In this document: positions 1 through 10,899 of the stretch, piece after piece
Layout: each line of letters opens with the position of its first letter
How positions within the stretch are numbered: the first letter of the stretch is position 1
DNA from: Artemisia argyi
Lineage: Eukaryota > Streptophyta > Magnoliopsida > Asterales > Asteraceae
Length of the DNA stretch: 64,000 nt
Assembly: GCA_030686995.1 (NCBI GenBank)
Contig: CM060702.1
Location: forward strand, 69,531,440-69,595,439
Direction of reading: 5' to 3'
The notes under the pieces: model-generated
Told to the model about the DNA's origin: nothing
Databases searched by the model: none
Seen by the model: only the letters and a program-made list of their open reading frames with translations
Program-made: the position numbers and the translations under genes

Positions 1-36
1 TGGATTCATACCCGATTGTTTTTAACCATTTTTACA

Positions 37-49
37 TGGTATCAGAGCT
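37..49 (+). other. Primer binding site (initiator Met-tRNA type)
   Basis: TGGTATCAGAGCT directly follows the ACA end of the 5' LTR. It is complementary to the 3' end of plant initiator methionine tRNA, the usual minus-strand primer for many copia and some gypsy elements. Confidence 0.85.
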
Positions 50-3000
50 ACGGCTCAAGTAAAAAGGGTTATTGATCTTTGAATCCAATTGGTGTATTCA
101 ATCGGACTGGTGATTCGAAGGTTTAGGGTTTCAACCAATTTTTGGGGATTCTTGAAATTGGTGGCTATCCTGGTTGAATTATTGTTTATTCATTGTTTCT
201 GATGGGTTTATTGCTGGTTGGATTAAAGCCTTGGTGAATTAGGGTTTTGATTGAAGAACCCTAATTTTACCTGATTTGGGGTTTTTTTTTCCAATTGGAG
301 GTTAATTGGTTAATTGAGGTTGTTTCATTAACAGCCATTGTTGGTTTAGTTTGATTGGGGCTAAATCTTGTGGTTTCTAGTGTTTCTTGACTGGGGTTTG
401 TGAAACCCTATTTTTCTGGTTTGGGCGTTTCTGATTCGAGTGGATTCAGACGCCAATTGGGACCTTGATTACCTTACAATATCTTTTAAGAGTATTGTGA
501 GGCTTTTCCGCCATCTTCTTCAATGCTCTTGCCCCAAGTGAAGGTTGACTGGTATACAGTCTTTGAGGCTGATATTCAGTCTTGTTATTGTTGGTATTTT
601 CATCCCAACTCGTGGTCGATTGTGGTTAATGTTACCGAGTGGTATTGTTATTTAATCAGAACCCTAGTCGCCGGTGCTGCAGTTGTTTCAGACTGTTCGA
701 AGACTTGGTGGTCTATTTCTGTTCGGGGTTTGTCCTTTCTGGCGAACTATGGATTGGGGCAATTACTTCTGGTCTGTGTTCTGGATTGAGTGTTGCTGTT
801 CTTAGCCTATTCGATACCCCAAGTGTAGGTTTCGTGTTTGGCTGGTCTGGATTCTGCTTAAGGGTCCTTGGAGTTGTTATGGTGGATTTTCTATCCTTCG
901 TCTTCCGCTGCTGCTAAATCTCTCCTATACTGCCTATATAGGGTTCGTTGCATTTGTGATCCTTTGCTTATACTTATAGCCTTGTGGCTGTCGTGTTTTG
1001 GCTTTCTTGGTCGTTTTCTTTATGATCTTTGGTTGTTAACTATATGCTTGGTAAACCCTCATAGGGTGCGCTTAGTTTGGTTTTTTTCTGCTGTCACAAC
1101 TCACCCAAATAGGGTGTGTCATTGCTGATTCTGTTGCTTATTTATGCATGCTTGTATGCTATTTTTTCTGCGCTTAAAAGACTTTTTGCATACGGTTTCT
1201 TTTCTGCACCAAAAAGGGTATATTGGTGCTGATTTTTCAGCATGTTTCAAGGTATATTGCTGCTGTTTTTTTTTCAGCTTGTTTCAATGTGCTTGGCTGC
1301 TGATTTTTCAGCGTGTATTATGGGCATGTTGTTTGCTGTTTTTTCAGCCAAATGGGGTATTTTGCTGCTGATTTCTCAGCAGCAGGAGGGGTGTTTGTCT
1401 TGCTTATTTGCAGCCCCAAAAGGGGGTGTAATTGGGGTGTAATGATGTTGCCTAGCAGCAGTTTGCTTTGGCCTAGCAGCAGTTTCTCCCTTTAAGCTGC
1501 CATGTTGTTTGTTTGTTGGTGCCGATATTGTTTTCAGCACATGTGTAGTCATGATTCGTGGTACTATGGGTCTTGGGGATTGATGACCCCTTGCCCACAT
1601 TGTTCGCTGTGTCGTTTTGGCATGGTTGTGGTTATGATCCAGTTGCTTGTTGCTTCCCCATTTAAAATGGTTGGGTAATTAACTGTTTCGGAATTGATGT
1701 TGGTGTTATGGCCTGGTCGTCTCAGACCTGGTTGTTTTTGGCTGACATGGTGATCATATTATCAATCATGATTTCTTGTGGGTCTTGGAGATTAATGACC
1801 CCTTGCCTACGTTGTTTGTTGGGTCGTCTTGGCATGACCTTGGTTAAGATTGGATTACCAATTGACTTCTTAAGAAGTTGTTTTGGAATGTTGTTGGGTT
1901 CTCTCTTGAAGAACCTGATCTTGAATCAGTTAATGATTCTTTCAGGTGGTTTATACCTGGTGATGCTTTTCAGTCCTCTGATATATCTGAGGCTGGAGTG
2001 TTGATTGTTGCAACTGTTGTGTTGTGTGATCGGTTGAAAGAGAGTTTGTATTTTCTGTTGCTATGGGAGCTGTTAAGAAAACAGTTCAAGTTGTTAACTC
2101 AAAACCTTTTGGCTGTAAAAGCCATATGTTGTATCTTGTCTGATCCAAAGCTATATTTCTGAGTATATTTCTACTCAGTTGTCAACATGGATATTGTTTC
2201 ATGTTGTTGGATCCTCTGTCTAGTTCCTTGTTGGACTGGTTATTGTATAAACTGTATTGATCAGTTCCTTGTGTGTAGTTGTACTATCATCCTACAAGTT
2301 ATTGATGCCTCACTCTTAAAAGAGTTGGCTAGTGTTCTTATATGATGATGGTATGACTACTCAACATCAGCAGCTATCTGAGCTGCTCTCTCTCTATCTA
2401 CCCATGGACTGATCTTGTGATTCTTTCTCACATGACTTCTTTGTTGGTTTGCCTGATTGAGATCAGGTTGTGCTATCTCTTGGTTACTAATCTGCTTGAG
2501 ATCAGATTGGGGTATTATTGTTGATATTGGTGGTACTCTTTACACTTGATTAAGATCAAGTTATTGTCTTGATACAGTTTGAGACTGTTGTTTCAAGTTG
2601 TTGTTTCATGTGGGCATTCTTGGCCTTTATGGCAGCCTCTCTGTTTCTGATAAGGCCTTGTGTGGCTTTGATTGGGATCTCTTCCCTGATTGAGATCAGG
2701 TTGATGTTGTTTTTTGTCGTACACCTGCTTGAGATCAGTGTTGTACTAGGTTGTGTTCCATTCAAGGAGCTGCAGCTTTGCTCCTTGTTTCAGTTGTTAT
2801 TGCTTCTGTTACATTCTTCACTTGATTGAGATCAAGTGTGGTGCTGGTTTTTGCTTACCTGCTTGAGATCGGGTTTAAGCGTTTCATATTTTTGGCCTGC
2901 TTGAGATCAGGCTCAACATGTTCCTGTATTAACCTGCTTGAGAGGAGGTTGTTGTTATTTTTGCTGCTGATGTAGATCAGCTTGCATTTGTTCAGTGTTG

Positions 3001-4071
3001 CACTATGGTTCTGTCCCTTTGATACTTATTCATCTTGTTAAACCAACCCAGCTCTCATAAGATCTTGGGTAGTGCCTTGTATGGTTTATGGTTTGACTGA
3101 TCTTTGTGGATCTAGTCGTTATGTGTGGTTGGTATTAACCCACACTATTATCTCACAGCCTGAATCTTAAAAGAAATGGCTTGTGTTCTTGTATGGTTCT
3201 TCCAAGTCTGATCATAGTATCAGCTTGGTGTATTACTGGTAACACCCTGAATGTTCAGGATTGTGCTTACCTTGTATTGATTGACTCTGGAGTTCATCTT
3301 ATGCAGTCTCTTGTGTGAGCTGCGTTTTTCCACCTCTCTTAATATTGAAGGTGGCTGGTCTTCTGTTTCTGGAAGTACCATTTGACTGGTTTCAGTCATG
3401 TTGTATCATTGTTGAACTGATCTTTGAAGACTTCAGTCTTGTGTGTAGTTGGTCACATTAACCAAGCACATTTTCTCTGCCTCCCTCTTTTAAGTGCTGG
3501 ATGTTGTATTTGCTGGTATGGATGTTCAGTTGAATATGTTGGTGGTGTTTGGTGTGTAAGTTTGAGGGAGGGTGTTAAAAATACCTTCCAAACTTACAAG
3601 GGTTGTTTCTGTAATAACAGAAACCTATCTTACTCTTAACCCTTTATCCTTTGGTCTCTCTTTGTTATGTTTGTGTTATGCAGGGACTGAAAGGGTCTTC
3701 TCCCACTCTTCGATCTATACAAGACCCACCACTGGTTGTTACAAGCTGCTGCTACTGGTCTTGTTGATATGGTTGCTGTTGTTACCAGCTGCTCTTGTTA
3801 TCTCTGCTGGTCATCATGGGCTGTGATATATTGGTCTTGTATTATGAGGTTCAGATCATTAGTCTTCTAGTGTATTGTGATGGATTGAGGGATTCTGATT
3901 GGTTTCAGGGTCTCCCATGGATTCAGAAGTATGCTGGGAAGTCCAATGGTCTGCCCTCATCTCATTTTTGCCCACATGAAGAAAAGTCGGGTTCACCATT
4001 TAAGCCCGCAAGAAGGAAAAATTCAGTTCAAGTTGAACTCTGAAAATCCCTCCATTCAACTTGAGGGGGAG

Positions 4072-4723
4072 TGTTGAAAATATAAAGGGGTGAGGACCGT
4101 CAAGAAGTAAAGTGCAAGGACTAATGTTGATATCTCCTATACCTGGGTTCATATCTTGACCCATGTGCTGGTCCAACGGTAACATCTTCCTCACTCAGTA
4201 TTTATTCCCCCCCTTGGTTCCATTGATAGGCATGGAAGTCTAATATTCTCTGAGGATACATCTCCTCAGTTGTTAAACATGGAGTATCACTCCATATTGT
4301 TGAACCTTTCAAGTTAATCGATGTCTACTACTTTACAAAGTGTAGTCTAGTATCTTGACTGGTTCATTTTGTTAAACCTATCCCATATATATCAGCTGCT
4401 CAATAGCTAGCTGTTTTGTACTTCATTTATTAGTCTATCATTGAGTGTGAGTGACTTGTAGTGAGGTTTGATTAGAGCCCTTCTGAAGGGGTTTAATCCT
4501 TGTCTTTGTAATTGTTTGGTAAGCACCCGTTTGGGGACTTATCTACTATAGGAGTGTAGGTCATAGTTGTAATCAGCCTGATTGTTAAGGTTGTATTAAT
4601 CTGATTGACTCTAGTCAGAGCTCAATCTTTGTTTCTTGTAACTTGTATTGTATTGGAACTCATAAATTGAATCGAGGGGAGGTTGGTTGGATTCATACCC
4701 GATTGTTCTTAACCATTTTTACA
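4072..4723 (+). repeat. 3' LTR (652 bp) with adjacent polypurine tract
   Basis: It starts TGTTGAAAAT just after the purine run TTGAGGGGGAG (4061-4071) and ends CATTTTTACA, giving TG...CA ends. Its last 40 bases repeat the first bases of the window with one mismatch (TTTTT against TTCTT), which identifies it as the partner of the truncated 5' LTR. Confidence 0.8.
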
Positions 4724-4978
4724 GAAACCCGCATAATGGTGTGATTGGTGTCGATAACAGCAATGTATGGTGTATTAGCAAAAATTAGTTAAAGGAGGTC
4801 GGAAAGGAGATTGGTGTCATATAAAATTTCATAACACATAAATTAGTTATTTGTAAAATTCAACACTCCGTATATATCATTTGTAAACGAACATTTACCA
4901 TTTGGAAAATAATCACACATGAGATCAATATTTTATTCACTATAAGCAAACGTGCTTAAGATTACTAATTTAGTCACT
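4724..4978. other. Short intergenic stretch, 3' flank of the glycosyltransferase gene
   Basis: AT-rich sequence between the LTR end and the stop codon of the minus-strand gene. It should contain that gene's 3' UTR. No convincing polyadenylation signal or repeat was singled out. Confidence 0.4.
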
Positions 4979-7821
4979 CTAACCAATAGGACTTGCTCTA
5001 AAAACTCTATTATACCAAATAGAATGCAATATCATATGAAATATATCATACTTCACAGGCTCGACATGCCATAGGAAATGTTGTTGTACCTTCTTAACTC
5101 TCTCTTGCATCACTCGATACTTTTCATCCGATATCGAAAGAAGCATGTTCTTCAAATTCGGGATATCTTCCTCTTGAACGAAAACTGCAAACGACTCCCA
5201 GTTCAATATCTCGAAGAACGGTGGAACAAAGTTGTCGGATATAATTACCGGAACACATTCGTAAAAGATGGCCTCTACTACTCTAGGACTATTAACTTCA
5301 TAACCTTTGGCACATATACAATACTTGCTACTCTTCATGTATTTTATGTAGTTTTTGCTAGCTTTAGATTTTCTAAGATCTCCAAATATTTTCATGTCGG
5401 GGTCTTTGTTTTCCCAATGTTGCAATAAAATCGAGCGGACTTGCCCATGCATTTGTCCTGCAAAGAAAGCGAGACTCGAGCGTTGTGAAGCGAGCTTGCC
5501 TCCATTGTTACGTAACGGGTTATCAGTTGAGCGAACGTTTGTTTCAGGGAGAGATACGTCTTTTCCTAATTCAAAATTTTCTCTTTTGACATCCGAATTG
5601 CATAAAGCACGTATGCAACTATCCATTGTTTTTCTTGTTTCATATGTCGCCTGAAAATTTAAAGTCCACATACTTTTGGTTAGTCATTGATCACACTTAG
5701 TGACCCGCATTCGATCTAGAGGCGGAAACATGAGGGGACAGGGTAGGCACGTGCCCCCCGCGAAAAAATTGTAGTGTAAATTTTTTAAAATACGTGACTA
5801 TTTTTGCAATTTGTCCCCTTACAAACCGATTTGTTGTGTAATTTCTAAAAATTATCAAAGTTTGCCTCCCGACTATAAATTTCTGGCTCCGCCTCTCGGT
5901 CTGTTAGATATCATTTTGTTACATCTAAAGGACTTTAGTTTACATGTAGCGACCATATTTCCCATTGTGACAAACTTAACATTTAAAAAAAAAAAAAAAA
6001 AAATCACTTCTCTTTTTAGTGACAAACCTTGTCACAGTATAAAATTAGAAAGCATGGCCGGTCTCTAGTGAGGTCATGTTAATTGGCATTTTGTCACTAA
6101 CGAGAGGCATCGGACTTCATTTTGCTCACAGTTTCAGTACCAATTTTAAGCATTTAATGACTAACTCCTTTAATTTGGTTACTTTGGAATTTTTTGTAGT
6201 TTTTTCACGAAAATGAAATTCTCAATAAAAATGAAACAGAAGATCAATTGGCTTACCCAGTCATGACAAGCAACAACGAAATGATCAGACCCATCAGTTC
6301 TGTTCCAGAAATCGTATTTCCCAGTGATCAGGTGAATGTAATTGTTCAAGTATTGTATCAATGTTCCGTAGCCATGAGACCCGGGCACAAATAATTTCTC
6401 TTCTAAGATTTGAGAGCTAAAAGGAATGTAAAAGAGATGGGCTTCTCTAGGATTACTAGTAGCAAAATGTTTGCTTTCTTGCATATGCTTCATGAACCAC
6501 CCCTCAGATGCGTAAATTCCTTTTAGCTGCGGCTGGTGGAATATCGGTTTTTCTCCCTCATTGTAGATGTAAACCTTTAGAGTCTTTTCCATTAAATCGT
6601 AGCTTCTCCATTACGTAAAACAAAAAAGAAAGTCAGTTTGGGCTCAACAAAAGTGATAAAATAAAATGTACTTTAAAGTTGCAACTTTTCCCTTTTAGGT
6701 GAAATTTCTATCTTTAGAAGGCAAGTCAAAATATTTAACAGTAAATATTGCTCTGCTAAACGTTTTGTGTACCATAATCCGGCCCATAGTAACCTTGTCC
6801 TAGATATGTTATGCGCCATAACTACCTACCGACCGAAAGTTATTTTAATTGGGTCGTCTATTGTATGTTTGTCATGCTCCCGTTTATATAACTATCTATT
6901 GGCTTTGGCTTTAAAAATTGGCTGTGTTCCTGTGTATTGTGTACGAATAAATTCAATTAGATCCAATATTCTTGACAAAAGTGAAATTTTGCTCACCTCT
7001 TAAACCTCGAAAAGTCATGATAAATAGGATAAAGTGTGTCATCATTGTCATTTATGGGAGTGTTCTCGATCTGCAATCTTGCATCAAGTAACTCTTGATC
7101 AACCATTGAAGTCCATCGTGGTTTCTAAACAACAGAGTGGTGTAGAATAATTTAGCAACAAAAGCAAGCATACACATATGATGTAAGAAATTTTGTTGTC
7201 ACAAAAACAAGTGGAGAATTTGTGTACCATTGAACGAATTGTAGCGCGATTGTGGAGTAAAATGGCATGCATATCAGAAATTGTAACTATGTCCCCCTTT
7301 GGTGCAACTTTTTTGACAACATCTACGTGTTGTTTTGATTTGTTGTTTACTATTATTGGGGATGTCAAAGAAGCTGATGAGCTTGGTTGTGGTGCTAGAA
7401 GTGTCGTAATTGGACTTGCGTCATATAAATCCTTTTCTTGCAAGGCTGAGCCATCAACAAAATTAGCATACAAGTCTCCGTTAGAAAGTTGTAACGTATC
7501 AATTTTAGTTGCCAAAGTTTCATTGGGCTTCGTTTGTATCTCATCTCCAACAACGCCAATTATGTGATCAATTACAGGCTTTGTGTAATTAGAGCTCTCA
7601 GAACGTGTGATGTTGCTTAAAGGTTTAGGAATTTGAGATATACCTTGTGTTGGGAGGGTTGCGATTTCTGGTGGTTGTGCCCTGCCGGGGATAAATGAGG
7701 AGGATGCAAGATCGCCATACGGAAATTTAAAGTATTGCAACATGATAACCACACCAAATACGATTGCTACAAACCAAACAAATCTTTTGCTTTCAAGTAC
7801 ACGTTGGAGTTCATCACCCAT
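4979..7821 (-). CDS. Exostosin-family (GT47) glycosyltransferase, type II membrane protein
   Basis: Four exons on the minus strand join in phase: 7228-7821, 6997-7124, 6257-6605 and 4979-5650, giving 580 residues. All introns have GT/AG ends. The ATG at 7821 is chosen because the reading frame upstream begins with a non-ATG codon, and family members start with MG plus a short basic stretch. Residues about 14-31 (FVWFVAIVFGVVIMLQYF) form the signal anchor, followed by a low-complexity stem. The exostosin domain runs from about residue 240 (KTLKVYIYNEGEKPIFH) through YASEGWFMKH, HLFYIPFSS and FVVACHDW to SPRVVEAIFYECVPVIISDN near residue 480, and ends at HSIWYNRVF. Plant relatives (At5g03795 type) are Golgi enzymes thought to add sugars to cell-wall polysaccharides or glycoproteins; the donor and acceptor here cannot be told. 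The frame is intact. The usual WAP motif after CHDW reads WAT. Confidence 0.88.
5718..5896. mobile_element. Probable hAT-type MITE in intron 3 of the glycosyltransferase gene
   Basis: The sequence begins AGAGGCGGAA and ends GCTCCGCCTCT, a short terminal inverted repeat centred on AGAGGCGGA. Possible 8-bp target copies (TTCGATCT and CTCGGTCT) agree at six positions when the right end is set two bases in. Ends of this type are common in plant hAT-derived miniature elements. The call rests on short, partly decayed ends. Confidence 0.45.
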
Positions 7822-7830
7822 TTGTGACAA

Positions 7831-8341
7831 CCAAATAATTCTATTAACAAATACTCCGTAATGAAGTTCGGTTGGTATTTATATATATGATCTATATATG
7901 TCTATAAGTTTAACAAGTCAATTGTAATGTGTAAGATTCAAAGGGTGCGGTTGCTTCATTTGTGCTTTTCTTCCTGTTATTAAGGTGCTTTGAAGGAAAT
8001 AAAACACATAACTCGAAGACAAAAATATATATAAATGCATTTGCACGGAGATTGGAGGCTAAAATTAATTTTGTACGTAGATTCAAATAATACTTCTAAT
8101 TTGAACGCGGACTCAAATGATATAATACGCACTTCAATAAGCAACTCTTTTAAAAGTTGGCAATTGGGTTGTCTATGCGTTGATATTAAAAAACTGTCAT
8201 TTATGATAAACTAGTTTCAAGCTACGTGTAATAATGGGGCTACCTCATTAGTTTTTACGCAAGTTTAAATGATACTCCGTATAAAAGTTTACATAAATTA
8301 ACTTTACATTTCGTCAATCATTATCTTATGATTATAACTTG
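7831..8341. other. Upstream flank of the glycosyltransferase gene
   Basis: AT-rich DNA holding the presumed promoter and 5' UTR of the minus-strand gene. Apart from the candidate TATA box, no reading frame, RNA gene or repeat boundary is seen here. Confidence 0.4.
7875..7889 (-). promoter_or_regulatory. Candidate TATA box of the glycosyltransferase gene
   Basis: On the minus strand the sequence reads TATATATAAATACC about 55-65 bases before the ATG at 7821. This is a plausible TATA box that would give a short 5' UTR. The region is AT-rich, so chance occurrence is possible. Confidence 0.35.
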
Positions 8342-8720
8342 TAGATGTGGCAATTTGTGAAAAAAAAAATAATAATAATAATAATGCTAAATGGACAAAT
8401 TTTTAAAAGATTTGGACACATTTGTCCCTCATTTTTTTTTAAATGGTCATATATTGCCCATTTAAAAGTTAAATGGGCACATATTTTCTCTCAATTAAAT
8501 AACACTACAATTGTTTTTTTTAAAAAAACTTATAGATATAATATATTTAATTTTTTAAATATAAATGATGTGTTAAGTTTGAGGGAATTTATTTCGTCGT
8601 TTTGAGTATTTTCTAAAACGATTCATATAACATGCGCCCGTTTAGCCCTCGCTCATTTAGCCTGTAGCCCATTTGACCCGTGGCCCGTGCCCGTCCGGCC
8701 CGCCCGTTTTGCCACCTATA
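8342..8720. mobile_element. hAT-type MITE with 8-bp target duplication ATAACTTG
   Basis: The ends are TAGATGTGGCAA and TTGCCACCTATA, an imperfect terminal inverted repeat built on GTGGCAA/TTGCCAC. Exact 8-bp direct repeats ATAACTTG flank it at 8334-8341 and 8721-8728, the target length typical of hAT elements. The interior has an A-run, ATGGGC/GCCCAT repeats and a GC-rich CCCG-containing right end (8630-8710). It encodes no protein. Confidence 0.75.
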
Positions 8721-9862
8721 ATAACTTGCATACGTCATGTTGTATACATCAACATTAACAAAACCAACTTGAGCTTCTAATAATTATCGCAACTCTAATC
8801 CATTCCAAACTTAATTGTATTGATGATACATAACTTTACAATGAGTCAGAGTTTCTACAAGATGGGCTAAGCCCTTACAACATCATTATGGGCTATGTTG
8901 CGTAGGGATTGCACCAGGCTTTATCTCTCAAGGGATCTTGAGAAGCTTACAACCCCCACCAGGCAGTGTACCTGATCGTTGTAGTATAATATAGTGACAA
9001 GTACCGGGGATTGATCGTTCAGCTAGGAATAGTGTCGCTAGGATTAGAAAAACCTAATTACTAGTTCTAGGGATGAGAGATGATTCTTTTTGTATTTTTA
9101 TATTTTTTAGAAAGCAAGTAAATATCTCGGGTTTGAAGGATTTGGGCGGAATTAGTTGCTAGTCAACTAACCCAATACTAAAGATGCAATCAAAATAAAA
9201 TACTAGAAATGAAAATAAAACTAAATTAAACTAAGGTTGTGAGCAATAAGTAGAGAAATGTGTTTACTTAGATTTCACTACTCCCTAGATATCTTTTACA
9301 CGTTAATTACTTGTTATAGTTGCGTGGATGACGGATTGTATTCCTTAATACCATTCATGGGGTGGCGTACTTAACTCCCCAATCATATGAGTGCCTACTT
9401 CACTCCTATGTCGAGCCGGCTAAGAAGCTCCTAACATGGGATCATTAGAATTTACTCATGCATTAAATACAACCAATAAAACCTAGTACACATCGGTTCA
9501 TGTTTCCTAAGACGTTCAAGCATGTTACCAATTGGAGATCTGCCAGTTTTCTTAAGCCTAACATTGAAATCATTCATCCAATACAACCATAAACAAGTAA
9601 TCAACACATAATCAACATCTAGGTTTCATTAGATCTAAGCAAACACAAGATAAATCTAGTCTAGCATGGTGGAATCAAGACAAGCACAAGATATAGACAA
9701 CCAACACATAGACATATTGATTGAATTAAAAGAATACTTATCTCAATAACACATGTAAGGGTTCAAGGGCTGAAAACCCTTGAAAAAGCTGTAAAATACG
9801 TATATGGTTCGGCCTTAGGGTTTCTCCAAACTTGTTCCTCTTAATGAATGAAAATTAGAAAA

Positions 9863-10101
9863 CTATATATAGATAATAGAGGTTGACGGCGTCAAGAACA
9901 ACCTTGTGACGCCGTCATCTCGCCGCCAAAATAATCCTCGGACTGCCTTGATCTACATCTAACGCCGTCATGTATTCCATTTTTCCAGGTCGTCACAACT
10001 TTAACTCTTGACGCTCTTCTTTGTGACGCCTTCATTTCTGTACTGGGTCGTCATGATCTTTACTCTTGACGCCGTCAACTTCTTACTCTTGACGCCGTCA
10101 C
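9863..10101 (-). promoter_or_regulatory. LTR promoter: TATA box plus TGACG-motif array (deleted Athila copy)
   Basis: CTATATATAG lies at 9863-9872. Upstream on the minus strand are TGACGGCGTCA (9884-9894), TGACGCCGTCA (9907-9917) and several degenerate or intact copies to about 10100. The order (array, then TATA) is that of a U3 promoter read leftwards, as in the three other LTRs of this family in the window. Activity is inferred. Confidence 0.6.
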
Positions 10102-10851
10102 ACACTGTTCCCAGCTTGGAAAATTAAGTCTTTGGCGTTTTCTTCAGTTTTATGCTCCAAAAATGTCCGAATTGCTTCCTTTTTCCAGATTTCACTCCCA
10201 ATGTACCTAAAATCACAAAAGGAACGATTTAGGGCAATATTTGATCAAATAAATTCAATTCTGGGCTTAAATGACCCCCTAAAAGTGGTTCATTTTTCGC
10301 CTCATCATATACCCTTACACTTGAGATTTGCTTGTCCTCAAGCAAATGCGCTTTTATTCTAATCAAAATACAAGTTAGGGGTCATTTAACACTAATATAA
10401 AAGTAATTACAACAAATAATTATTCCACTAAAGACCAAAGACAAGCACGGAGGTCATATACTAGCACCTCACAAATAGTGTTTAGATACTCACATCTCTC
10501 GGGTGTAATAAAGTATAAATTACAATATGGAAACGGAAGATATCTCTCACTACCTGTCATAGCAAAATAGATTACCATAGGCTTAGGAAAGGATCAAACC
10601 TCCACCACATGGCGTAAGCACCTAGGATAAACTATCAAAGAGGTCTTTTAAAGGGTTGTAACGTTAGGTGTAGGGATATGAAATACACGGTTTTGTTGGA
10701 TATAGGCAGTCTTTACTGGTGGCGAGTTAACAATCTTGGTTAATTACATGTACAATATGGCGTTGCTAAGCCAAGACTAGACTCGACTTAAGCTAATAAA
10801 TGAAAAATAACAAAAACATAAAATGAACATAGAATAAAAAGGGATAGTAGT

Positions 10852-10854
<3 letters not shown>

Positions 10855-10897
<43 letters not shown>
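10855..10897. repeat. Poly(T) tract of 43 bases in the Athila internal domain
   Basis: An unbroken T-run inside the deleted Athila copy. Runs at the same relative place occur at 24333-24379 and 62939-62972 in the two other copies that retain this region. Confidence 0.8.

Positions 10898-10899
<2 letters not shown>

Larger units (their letters stand above)
1..4723 (+). mobile_element. Non-autonomous LTR retrotransposon, copia-like, missing most of its 5' LTR
   Basis: The end of the 5' LTR (1-36) matches the end of the 3' LTR (4684-4723). A primer site identical to the initiator-Met tRNA type follows at once, and a polypurine tract precedes the 3' LTR. The roughly 4-kb internal domain holds no reading frame over about 100 codons and nothing resembling gag, protease, integrase or reverse transcriptase, so this is a LARD-type element that would depend on a partner for replication. 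The domain is rich in short inverted repeats and has internal duplications. The target duplication cannot be checked because the 5' end is outside the window. The superfamily is inferred only from the primer site and LTR style. Confidence 0.8.

Noticed and set aside
523..2829. Several open frames of 60-98 codons in the first LARD
   Set aside because: They overlap each other in different frames, are composed mostly of Leu/Cys/Phe from T-rich DNA, and show no gag or pol motif. They are chance frames in non-coding element sequence.
2450..2990. Regularly recurring TTGAGATCAG motifs considered as a CRISPR-like array
   Set aside because: Repeats are short, variable and unevenly spaced, in a plant retroelement with Met-tRNA primer site and LTR. 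They are hairpin modules of the element.
5078..5654. Plus-strand frames over the last glycosyltransferase exon
   Set aside because: They are antisense shadows of the exostosin exon, which has clear family motifs and splice sites on the minus strand.
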